A stretch of DNA of 12,515 nt from an uncultured Clostridia bacterium (GTDB lineage Bacteria; Bacillota; Clostridia; Oscillospirales; Ruminococcaceae): NCBI GenBank assembly GCA_947427325.1, contig CANEHP010000049.1, positions 1 through 12,515 of the forward strand. Direction: 5' to 3'. The position numbers were made by a program, and so were the translations under genes. Below, in pieces: positions 7,103 to 12,515 of the stretch. How positions within the stretch are numbered: position 1 is the first letter of the stretch; every line of letters starts with the position of its first letter. The notes beneath the pieces are model-generated. The model was not told where the DNA came from and did no database searches. It worked only from the letters and a program-made list of their open reading frames with translations.

Positions 7103-7280
7103 TTGAGCGAAAAAGTAAAGCCGCAGCAGCAAATATACGGTTATGAAAAATAAACCGTGTAAATGCATTATCCCTAAAAATAAAACGATAATAAAAAGGT
7201 AGTCAAAAAGGGCAACGCTGAGGAGCGACCCGACTAGGCTATGAGATATTACGGTGAAAGAGGGCTGTAAAAAAACAGCC

Positions 7281-7336
7281 CACAAAAAAGAACCGCAATC
7301 AAACGCAAAAGGGTTTGATTGCGGTTCTTTTTTGTG
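7281..7336. terminator. Perfect 24-bp hairpin inside the left end of the IS remnant
   Basis: Arms 7281-7304 and 7313-7336 are fully complementary around an 8-nt loop (GCAAAAGG). The outer part has A-run/T-run tracts on both sides, so it can work as an intrinsic terminator in both directions. It sits just upstream of the transposase start at 7353, a place where IS elements often carry a structure that blocks read-in transcription. It would also end transcripts coming from the upstream fusion gene. Confidence 0.65.
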
Positions 7337-7352
7337 ACATAATTTAGTTATC

Positions 7353-7963
7353 ATGAAAAATCAATCACAAACCTATTATACTACATATCAACTGAAATTA
7401 CCGGTAGATTTGGGTAAAATCACTGAAATATCTGACCCGGTATATACATTTTGTAATGTTCGCAAAGGAAACAAAGGACAAAAAATATCGTGACGACCCA
7501 TACAGAGCGGTAAATTTCCCTATTGACGAAAACGGAAATCCCTTCTGTCCAAACGGCAAAAGATTTTATTATATGGCGAGTTGTCCGATTAAAGGAAACA
7601 AGTATGGTCGAAAAGAGGAACTTTACCAATGTGAGGATTGCACCGATTGTCCGCACAAACCAAAATGCTGCAAACGCAAGGGAAACAGAATCGTGAGAAT
7701 GAGAACAAGTTCTGAATGAGGAGTTGACAGAAATTCACGAAGAGGTGCCGGGAAATCCGAACAGCATTCACGGTGCATTACTCCGCACAAATCGTAGCAT
7801 ACAAGCGGAGGGGGCATTTGGAGAAATCAAGTGGAATCATTCCTACACAAGAGCACGGCGAAGAGGGTTAGAAGGATTGATTTTGGAAATTTCGCTCATT
7901 TCCTGTGGTTTTAACCTGCACAAATACCATTTGCAAAAATTAGCAGGTAAAGTTGCGGCATAA
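7353..7963 (+). pseudogene. IS1182-family transposase, internally deleted and frameshifted
   Basis: Three pieces in three frames rebuild the two ends of an IS1182-type DDE transposase. Piece one starts at ATG 7353 (MKNQSQTYYTTYQLKLPVDL, then DPVYTF near residue 33), the family N terminus. It then jumps, around 7452-7456, into the C-terminal part (DPYRAVNFP, the Cys-rich CEDCTDCPHKPKCC, GNRIVR; codons 7456-7698). The large middle, with most catalytic acidic residues, is gone. After codon 7698 a 13-nt insertion shifts the frame. Piece three runs from 7712 to the stop at 7963 (LNEELTEIHEEV, HGALLRTNRSIQAEGAFGEIKWN, GLILEISLISCGFNLHKYH). The remaining stretches are well conserved, which suggests the decay is fairly recent. 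It encodes no functional protein. Confidence 0.9.
7699..7711 (+). repeat. 13-nt insertion carrying the GAGAACAAGTTCT motif inside the transposase remnant
   Basis: Upstream codons end at 7698 (GTG AGA) and the family sequence resumes at 7712 (CTG AAT GAG GAG, L-N-E-E). The extra bases are ATGAGAACAAGTT, or an equivalent shift such as 7702-7714. The motif 7699-7713 is identical to 36-50 of this window, which is the right end of the family A repeat. The exact borders are ambiguous because GAATGAG occurs on both sides (7697-7703 and 7714-7720). Confidence 0.7.
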
Positions 7964-8077
7964 TTGAATACAAAGGTTTTCAGCTTTTCAACCGAAATTT
8001 AATTGAAATATTATCGGTTTGTTTGCCGTGCTTAAAAACAGCTTATTTTTGTTTTTGGTGATTGTTTTTGAAAAAAT

Positions 8078-8114
8078 AAATCCGAGACAGCTCAGATTTG
8101 AGTGCCTCGGATTT
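8078..8114. terminator. Stem-loop at the right end of the IS remnant
   Basis: AAATCCGAG (8078-8086) pairs with CTCGGATTT (8106-8114); an inner CTCA/TGAG pairing (8091-8094 with 8099-8102) extends the structure. An A-run precedes the left arm, so on the minus strand the stem is followed by T residues, making it a possible terminator for transcription entering the element from the right. Confidence 0.45.
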
Positions 8115-8166
8115 GGGTGGGCTGTTTTTTACAGCCCCTTTTGGCAACCTCCCGCCAACATCCTGT

Positions 8167-8231
8167 TGACGCCCTGCAAGGACAACAACGCAGTATCGCA
8201 AAAATCAGACCGCAAAGATCGTTTTTTAGTC
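8167..8231 (-). repeat. Diverged partial copy of family B repeat
   Basis: Read on the minus strand, this matches 6006-6073 with scattered changes. Shared blocks include ATCTTTGCGGTCTGATTTT, ATACTGCGTTGT and GTCCTTGCA, followed by GGCGTCA. The outer arm (CTAATTCTTGA) is not present and the other half is not recognisable. It begins about 30 bp outside the IS remnant's right end, so the IS may have landed in or next to a full family B element, or a rearrangement brought them together. Confidence 0.8.
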
Positions 8232-8469
8232 GATAACCGGTATGATACGCTCCCGACAAACAAGGTATGAAAAATACAGGATGTGTACAGACGCAAAATG
8301 CGCTTTTGCCGGTTTTGATTCGGTAAATCCAACCGAAAAGCGAATCGAGCTGCGCACCCCGCCGCCTGCGCCGATATCCGCTCTGCTCCGCCTCATAAAT
8401 ATCGGTGCAGGCTTCACAGAAATTTTGCGGCTTCTTTATTAAATTTTGTTTAAAATGTGCAAATCTATA
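8232..8469. other. Gene-free stretch with several hairpins
   Basis: No open frame here looks like a gene. The clearest structure is a 14-bp stem (8364-8377 with 8399-8412, one G-T mismatch) around a 21-nt loop. Smaller overlapping stems lie just before it: GCAAAA/TTTTGC (8293-8308) and GATTCG/CGAATC (8318-8346) enclosing TTCGGT/ACCGAA. The GC-rich segment 8341-8395 contrasts with AT-rich flanks, as in the other palindromic repeats of this window, but I found no second copy. It precedes the GH5 promoter. Confidence 0.45.
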
Positions 8470-8499
8470 TTGACAAAAATCAAAAAAATATGGTATAAC
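8470..8499 (+). promoter_or_regulatory. Sigma-A-type promoter for the GH5 gene, with extended -10
   Basis: TTGACA (8470-8475) is a consensus -35 box. TATAAC (8494-8499) is preceded by TGG, giving an extended -10, with an 18-bp spacer. This is the best promoter in the window. Transcription would start near 8506, leaving a leader of about 145 nt before the GH5 start codon. Confidence 0.72.
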
Positions 8500-8505
8500 A
8501 ATAAA

Positions 8506-8651
8506 TAATAAGCACAAAGGTAAATTGGCGTACCGACAGCGGGAACAGGCAAAACACCGCTTTCCCGCAAAGATCGGAAGCAGGTATTAAAAAATTTTAA
8601 GGTATTTGCGTTTCTTGCCGCAAAGTATTAAATCGAAAGGAATTTGGATAA
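8506..8651 (+). promoter_or_regulatory. Structured 5' leader of the GH5 gene, class unknown
   Basis: GCGGGAA (8539-8545) pairs with TTCCCGC (8562-8568), with a CCGA/TCGG pairing outside it (8533-8536 with 8574-8577). Close to the ribosome binding site a second stem, TTTGCG/CGCAAA (8605-8610 with 8619-8624), lies 10 nt upstream of GAAAGGA (8635-8641). The first hairpin could alternatively pair AGCGG (8538-8542) with CCGCT (8557-8561), giving two exclusive folds. This could be a regulatory RNA or only an mRNA-stabilising leader; I do not recognise a known riboswitch class. Confidence 0.35.
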
Positions 8652-9821
8652 ATGATAAAACAATCATTGTCAATAATAACGGTGGCTTTTATGTTGATGT
8701 CAGCAACCTCATGCGGCGTTGCCGATAAAGAGGACAAAATTCAAACGGCACAGGAAGTTGCCAAAAATATGGGAATCGGAATCAGTCTCGGAAATACAAT
8801 GGAAGCATACAAATCCGATAACTGCGAAAAAATTACATATGAATGGATACCCACCGTAGGAAACAATACTCCCACGGATTATGAAACCTGCTGGGGCGCG
8901 GTGGAAACCACTCAGAAGGCTATTGACGGAATGAAGGCGGAGGGCTTCGATACCGTGCGTATTCCCGTTTTTTGGGGGAATATGATGGAGAATGACGGAA
9001 CCTACACCATAAATTCCGAGTATATAGCAAGAGTAAAGGAGATCGTTGACTATTGCCAAAACGCCGATCTGTACACGGTGGTCAACATTCACCATTTTGA
9101 CGAATTTATTATTCGCCGCAATTCCACGGAGAAGTGCAGGGAAATTTTTACCGTATTATGGACTCAGATTGCGGAATATTTCAAGGATTACCCTTATACC
9201 CTTGTATTTGAGGGGTATAATGAATACCTTGGAGGAAACCGATTCAATGAAAAAGGAAAGCTGACCGAGCTTCCGAAAAAAGAAGCCTATGAAATGACAA
9301 ATGTTTTAAATCAGGCCTTTGTAGATGCGGTAAGAGCAACGGGCGGAAAGAATGGGGAGCGTGTGCTTGTTGTTTCGGGTTACTGGACGAATATTGACAA
9401 TACCACCTCTCCTGAATTTATTATGCCCACGGATACCGTAGACGACAGGCTGATGGTGTCGGTTCATTATGTGGATAACTCTATGTACTGGGCAAAAAAG
9501 ATAGGTGGCAATGAGTGGATGAGATATATTGACAATCAAATTAAGCTGCTTAACAAAGCGTTCACCGAAAAAAACATTCCCGTATTTTTGGGCGAAATCG
9601 CCGCAAGATATCCCGAAGAAAATTTTGATTCCGGGGTAACCGATAAAAATTCGGCAAAATGCGTCGAAATTATGCTTAATACGCTTCTTGACAACGGATT
9701 TGTTCCTGTTATTTGGGACGTAAACGACAACTTTTATTCCAGAACGGAATACCGAATAAAATATGACAACGAGCGGAGTATGTTTAAGGAAATATCCGAA
9801 AAACTGCACGGCAAACAATAA
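8652..9821 (+). CDS. Lipoprotein glycoside hydrolase family 5 (endoglucanase/mannanase type)
   Basis: GH5 enzymes are retaining (beta/alpha)8-barrel hydrolases of beta-1,4-glucans, mannans or related polymers. The 389-aa product has a lipoprotein signal peptide with lipobox ATSC (Cys21), so it should sit on the outer face of the membrane. Family markers in order: GISLGNTMEAY (43-53), GFDTVRIPVFW (98-108), VVNIHHFDE (143-151), LVFEGYNEY (184-192) with acid/base E191, VHY (271-273), VFLGEIAARY (311-320) with nucleophile E315, and VIWDVND (353-359). Both catalytic glutamates are present. There is no carbohydrate-binding module, dockerin or linker, so it is not a cellulosome subunit and its length fits a bare catalytic domain. 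It has its own promoter and leader. The polymer it attacks cannot be fixed from sequence alone. A long palindrome follows the stop by 6 bp. Confidence 0.92.
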   Translation: MIKQSLSIITVAFMLMSATSCGVADKEDKIQTAQEVAKNMGIGISLGNTMEAYKSDNCEKITYEWIPTVGNNTPTDYETCWGAVETTQKAIDGMKAEGFDTVRIPVFWGNMMENDGTYTINSEYIARVKEIVDYCQNADLYTVVNIHHFDEFIIRRNSTEKCREIFTVLWTQIAEYFKDYPYTLVFEGYNEYLGGNRFNEKGKLTELPKKEAYEMTNVLNQAFVDAVRATGGKNGERVLVVSGYWTNIDNTTSPEFIMPTDTVDDRLMVSVHYVDNSMYWAKKIGGNEWMRYIDNQIKLLNKAFTEKNIPVFLGEIAARYPEENFDSGVTDKNSAKCVEIMLNTLLDNGFVPVIWDVNDNFYSRTEYRIKYDNERSMFKEISEKLHGKQ

Positions 9822-9827
9822 ACCTAT

Positions 9828-9981
9828 TGCGGCGTCCCGCCCAAAAATGAAATAGGATGCGCAGCAATTTTTTCCATAGGCAAGGCGAAGGACGAAGGCT
9901 TGCCGGCGCAAGTCGGAGACGGCAAGGAAGCGTATGAAAAAAAGGGCAAGCGGATATTTTATTTTTGAGCGGGACAGCGCA
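9828..9981. repeat. Long imperfect palindrome between the GH5 and GH2 genes
   Basis: The arms 9828-9854 and 9955-9981 match closely (both contain GTCCCGC followed by CAAAAAT and AAATA on the relevant strand), and weaker pairing continues inward through TTTTTTCCATA (9868-9878) and its partner TATGAAAAAAA near 9933. The core is purine- and GC-rich with CAAGGCGAAGGACG, resembling the core of family B on its minus strand. It begins 6 bp after the GH5 stop. It may end or stabilise the GH5 transcript and partly separate its expression from GH2. No second copy of the arms is in the window. Confidence 0.75.
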
Positions 9982-9984
9982 TCG

Positions 9985-10012
9985 TTGCCCGGATCGGTAT
10001 CTGTCGTATAAA
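9985..10012 (+). promoter_or_regulatory. Possible weak promoter for the GH2 gene
   Basis: TTGCCC (9985-9990) and TATAAA (10007-10012) are 16 bp apart, about 40 bp before the GH2 start codon. The -35 match is only partial and the surrounding region is AT-rich, so chance is likely enough. Read-through from the GH5 promoter is the alternative. Confidence 0.3.
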
Positions 10013-10051
10013 TTAAAGTTATATAAATATTTAATACTTGGAGGTATTATA

Positions 10052-12352
10052 ATGATTTCCGAAAAAATTCTTGACAACTGGAGTTTTCAAATAAATTGGC
10101 AGCCTTGGCAGGAATGGAACGGCGAAGCTGTCACCTTGCCCCACGACTTTATGCTCGGCACGCCACGCACTCCCGATTCCCCGACATGGGCAGACTATGG
10201 TTTTTTCCAGCCCTGCAAGGGTACATATATGAGGAAAATCGTTAAATCCTCCGCCGAGACGCAGCTTCTTAAATTTGACGGGGTTATGGGTCTCTGTGAG
10301 GTTTTTGTCAACAACAGCAGAGTCTGTTTCCACCCTTACGGCTACACTGCCTTTGTCTGTGACATAGGCAAATATCTTCACGACGGTGAAAACACGCTGC
10401 GGATCGATGTTGATGCGTCCTGTCAGCCCGCTTCCAGATGGTACACCGGTGCGGGACTCTACCGTGAGGTGGAGCTGCTTACCTCAGGCAAAGATCACTT
10501 TACTCCGTGGGGAGTTACGGTAAAGATCCTCAGCATTGACGGCGACAGCGCTCAGGCTGAGTTTTCGGCCGACATGATTTCATCGGAGCATCAGACTGCG
10601 GAAATAAGCTTCAGCGTGCCCGAAATCGGATTTAACATGGTTCGCTCTGCTCAGCTCGAAGTCGGCGATAACCATTTCAGCGCAAGGGCGGTTTTGCACG
10701 GCGTATCGTCCTGGTCGCCCGAAACACCGGTTGTATATGCATTAAATGCGGGTCTTAAGACAGCGAACTGCTCGGACGAGACCTCGGTCAGCTTCGGCGT
10801 CAGAACCGTTGTCTGCGACTGTGAACGGGGATTGCTGCTCAACGGAAAGCCCGTCAAGCTTTATGGCAGCTGCAATCACCACGACAACGGAATCGTTGGC
10901 GCAGCTTCTTATCGTTCATCCGAGGAGCGCCGTGTGCGGATACTTAAGGAAAACGGGTTTAATGCCATCCGATGCTCACATAACCCGCCGTCAAGCATAA
11001 TGCTCGACGTCTGCGACAGAATGGGTATGCTCGTCATCGACGAAATTTTCGACTGCTGGAAAAACGGCAAAAAGCCCTATGACAATCACTTATGGTTTGA
11101 TAAATATGCGGCGGAGGATATCACGTCCATGGTATTACGCGACCGCAATCACCCGTCAGTGATTATGTGGTCTACCGGCAACGAAATTTTCGAGCGAGGG
11201 GGCGAGAACAACGGCTACGCCATCGGAAAGATGATCGCCGACACCATAAGGCTGAACGATGACACAAGACCGCTTACCCACGCATTCTGCGCCTTCTGGG
11301 GCGACCCTAACGATTCCATGAACGGCGACACCGATCTGCCGCCGGAGCAGCCCGATTACTGGTGCAAAAAGATCGCTCCCCAGGCGGGAAATCTTGAAGT
11401 GCTGGGATATAACTATCTCACTCACAGGATTCCAAAGGACGAGCGGATATTTTCCTCTCACCTCTTTGTCGTTACCGAGAGCTACCCTATGGATGCGGTT
11501 TGGGTAAAAAATATGATGGATTCTCACGAAAAACTCATCGGCGAGTTTGTCTGGACGGGCTGGGACTACTTCGGAGAAACCGGAATAGGGCATATTGACT
11601 ACGACACCGATAAGGCGCCAGGCTGGATGCTTACCGGTTATCCCGAGCATATTTCAAACTGCGGCGATTTCAGCATCTGCGGATTCAAAAAGCCTGCTTC
11701 ATATTACCGTGACGCTGCATGGAACAAGGAAGCCGTCAGAATATTATCCGTTGATCCCGACAACTTCGGCAGACCGAAGGGAATTTCTTCATGGGGATTT
11801 TATGACGCCGAAAGGACGTGGAATTATTCCGGCAAGGAGGGCAGACTTACTGAAGTTCAGCTGTATTCCACTGCCCACGAATGCGAGCTTTGGCTTAACG
11901 GCAAATCCCTCGGCAAAAAGACTCCGAATGAAAAGGGCATTGCCTTATTTGAGGTTGAATATACGCCCGGAAAACTGGAAGCGGCTGCATATATCGGCGG
12001 CAAGGTCTGCGGAAAAGACGAGCTTTGCACCGTCGGGGAAGCGGCTTCAATTAAAATAGTACCCGATTTAACCGGCAAGACGGGCGCTGCGGATCTTATA
12101 TTTGCGGAAATCTATCTTTGCGACAGCGACGGAAACGTAGCGTGGACAGCCGACGATGAAGTGACTGTCACCGTCGAGGGCGGCAGAGTGGTCGGCACAG
12201 GCTCGGGCAAGGTTGACGATGAACATGACTATACTGCAAATGTATGCTCTGCGTATCACGGAAGGCTGCTTGCGGCGATACTGCCCGAGAACAGCGAGGT
12301 TAAGGTAACGGTAAAGACTTCCGATTTTGAAGCGGCGTCGGTTATAAAGTGA
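10052..12352 (+). CDS. Glycoside hydrolase family 2 (beta-galactosidase/glucuronidase type), with DUF4982
   Basis: The 766-aa protein has the full GH2 layout: N-terminal jelly-roll (about 1-145), Ig-like domain (about 150-252), catalytic (beta/alpha)8 barrel (about 254-560), a DUF4982-like domain (about 595-655, with ELWLNGKSLGKK) and a last Ig-like domain (about 665-757). Catalytic signs are NGFNAIRCSHNPPS (301-314), VIMWSTGNEIFE (370-381) with acid/base E378, VVTESYP (473-479) with probable nucleophile E476, and GEFVWTGWDYFGE (497-509). It removes terminal sugars, commonly beta-galactose or glucuronic acid, but the substrate is not fixed by these motifs. There is no signal peptide, so it should act in the cytoplasm on imported oligosaccharides. 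The ATG at 10052 has GGAGG (10040-10044) just upstream; the longer open frame from 9965 runs into the palindrome and lacks a site. Leu CTC and Ile ATC codons look more frequent than in the upstream genes. Confidence 0.92.
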   Translation: MISEKILDNWSFQINWQPWQEWNGEAVTLPHDFMLGTPRTPDSPTWADYGFFQPCKGTYMRKIVKSSAETQLLKFDGVMGLCEVFVNNSRVCFHPYGYTAFVCDIGKYLHDGENTLRIDVDASCQPASRWYTGAGLYREVELLTSGKDHFTPWGVTVKILSIDGDSAQAEFSADMISSEHQTAEISFSVPEIGFNMVRSAQLEVGDNHFSARAVLHGVSSWSPETPVVYALNAGLKTANCSDETSVSFGVRTVVCDCERGLLLNGKPVKLYGSCNHHDNGIVGAASYRSSEERRVRILKENGFNAIRCSHNPPSSIMLDVCDRMGMLVIDEIFDCWKNGKKPYDNHLWFDKYAAEDITSMVLRDRNHPSVIMWSTGNEIFERGGENNGYAIGKMIADTIRLNDDTRPLTHAFCAFWGDPNDSMNGDTDLPPEQPDYWCKKIAPQAGNLEVLGYNYLTHRIPKDERIFSSHLFVVTESYPMDAVWVKNMMDSHEKLIGEFVWTGWDYFGETGIGHIDYDTDKAPGWMLTGYPEHISNCGDFSICGFKKPASYYRDAAWNKEAVRILSVDPDNFGRPKGISSWGFYDAERTWNYSGKEGRLTEVQLYSTAHECELWLNGKSLGKKTPNEKGIALFEVEYTPGKLEAAAYIGGKVCGKDELCTVGEAASIKIVPDLTGKTGAADLIFAEIYLCDSDGNVAWTADDEVTVTVEGGRVVGTGSGKVDDEHDYTANVCSAYHGRLLAAILPENSEVKVTVKTSDFEAASVIK

Positions 12353-12361
12353 GTAAAGCTG

Positions 12362-12476
12362 TATAATACCAATTCTTATAATAGAGCGTGTTCACATAAA
12401 ATCAGAACTTGTTCTCAGTATGCAGATTTTATGTGAACACGCTCTATTTCCAATTTAATTTAGAAATAGTATTATA
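12362..12476. repeat. Long palindromic repeat after the GH2 gene, with the GAGAACAAGTTCT motif in its loop
   Basis: A perfect 23-bp stem (12381-12403 with 12425-12447, including GTGTTCAC/GTGAACAC) encloses a 21-nt loop. Outer 8-bp ends TATAATAC (12362-12369) and GTATTATA (12469-12476) frame the whole unit, as in the TACTAATTCT-ended elements at 5.8-6.2 kb. The loop holds AGAACTTGTTCTC (12404-12416), the minus-strand copy of the dispersed motif. It starts 10 bp after the GH2 stop. It could act in transcript ending, though the T-run after the stem is weak. Confidence 0.8.
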
Positions 12477-12515
12477 GACAGCCTTGCAAAAATCCTGCAT
12501 TTATTGCTTTGTCGG
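12477..12515. other. Start of a possible further repeat, cut by the window edge
   Basis: CTTGCAAAAATC at 12483-12494 is identical to 12 bases of the family B core (6098-6109), and the following bases resemble it only loosely. No open frame is visible. Confidence 0.3.

Larger units (their letters stand above)
7262..8137 (+). mobile_element. Degenerate IS1182-type insertion sequence
   Basis: The ends are inverted copies of one another: 7262-7283 reads GGGCTGT, seven A, then CAGCCCAC; 8117-8137 is the complement with six A/T instead of seven. Each end is thus itself a small palindrome and each is followed inward by a larger hairpin (7281-7336 on the left, 8078-8114 on the right). Between them is a broken transposase (7353-7963) and about 150 bp of AT-rich trailer. 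Total length is 876 bp, well short of a complete IS1182 element, in agreement with the internal deletion. I saw no clear target duplication. It cannot move on its own. Confidence 0.8.

Noticed and set aside
8019..8442. Small open frames around 8.0-8.45 kb on both strands
   Set aside because: They cover the IS end, the family B remnant and hairpins, and have no ribosome binding sites or recognisable sequence.
8538..8590. GEMM-I (c-di-GMP) riboswitch in the GH5 leader, suggested by GGCAAAAC and CGCAAAG
   Set aside because: The helix between the two blocks, the GCC partner and the second helix with its receptor are not present in the right order.
9965..10051. Upstream extension of the GH2 gene to an earlier ATG
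   Set aside because: The extension runs through the right arm of the palindrome, lacks a ribosome binding site, and the GH2 N-terminal domain already begins properly at 10052 behind GGAGG.

Overview
The window looks like a chromosomal segment from an anaerobic Clostridia bacterium, most likely Oscillospiraceae or Ruminococcus-like. This is inferred from strong AGGAGG-type ribosome binding sites, moderate GC, a Firmicutes-type D,D-carboxypeptidase next to rlmH, a lipoprotein GH5 cellulase-type enzyme, a cytoplasmic GH2 enzyme, an HTH-LicC-like fusion, and many short palindromic intergenic repeats. All seven intact genes lie on the + strand. No tRNA, rRNA or CRISPR array was seen.

Layout. Positions 1-50 are the end of a short dispersed repeat. 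Positions 87-4727 carry a probable co-oriented cluster: an S11 D-Ala-D-Ala carboxypeptidase, RlmH, a six-helix DUF308-like membrane protein with a C-terminal papain-like (NlpC/P60- or LRAT-type) domain, and an ADP-ribosylglycohydrolase-fold protein whose metal-binding motifs are degenerate. Positions 4728-4970 hold a 15-bp tandem repeat, a good promoter and a small hairpin, leading to an SDR oxidoreductase (4971-5771). Positions 5772-6196 are packed with three adjacent palindromic, MITE-like repeats. Then comes a winged-helix/nucleotidyltransferase fusion (6197-7102). Positions 7262-8137 are the wreck of an IS1182-type insertion sequence: its ends are present, the middle of its transposase is deleted, and the rest is frameshifted by a 13-nt insertion. 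A diverged copy of one of the 5.8-6.2 kb repeats lies beside it. The final part is a carbohydrate-degradation pair: a promoter and structured leader feeding a GH5 lipoprotein (8652-9821), a 154-bp imperfect palindrome, and a GH2 glycosidase (10052-12352). The window ends in another long palindrome.

How the parts may work together. The GH5 lipoprotein would cut beta-glucan or mannan chains outside the cell, and the GH2 enzyme, which has no signal peptide, would trim imported oligosaccharides inside. The DUF308/papain-like protein and the ARH-like protein are 12 bp apart and probably co-translated, but their joint role is unknown. The strongest non-gene signal is a short motif, GAGAACAAGTTCT, found at five places: in two MITE-like repeats (three copies), in the loop of a long hairpin, and as an apparent 13-nt insertion that breaks the transposase reading frame.
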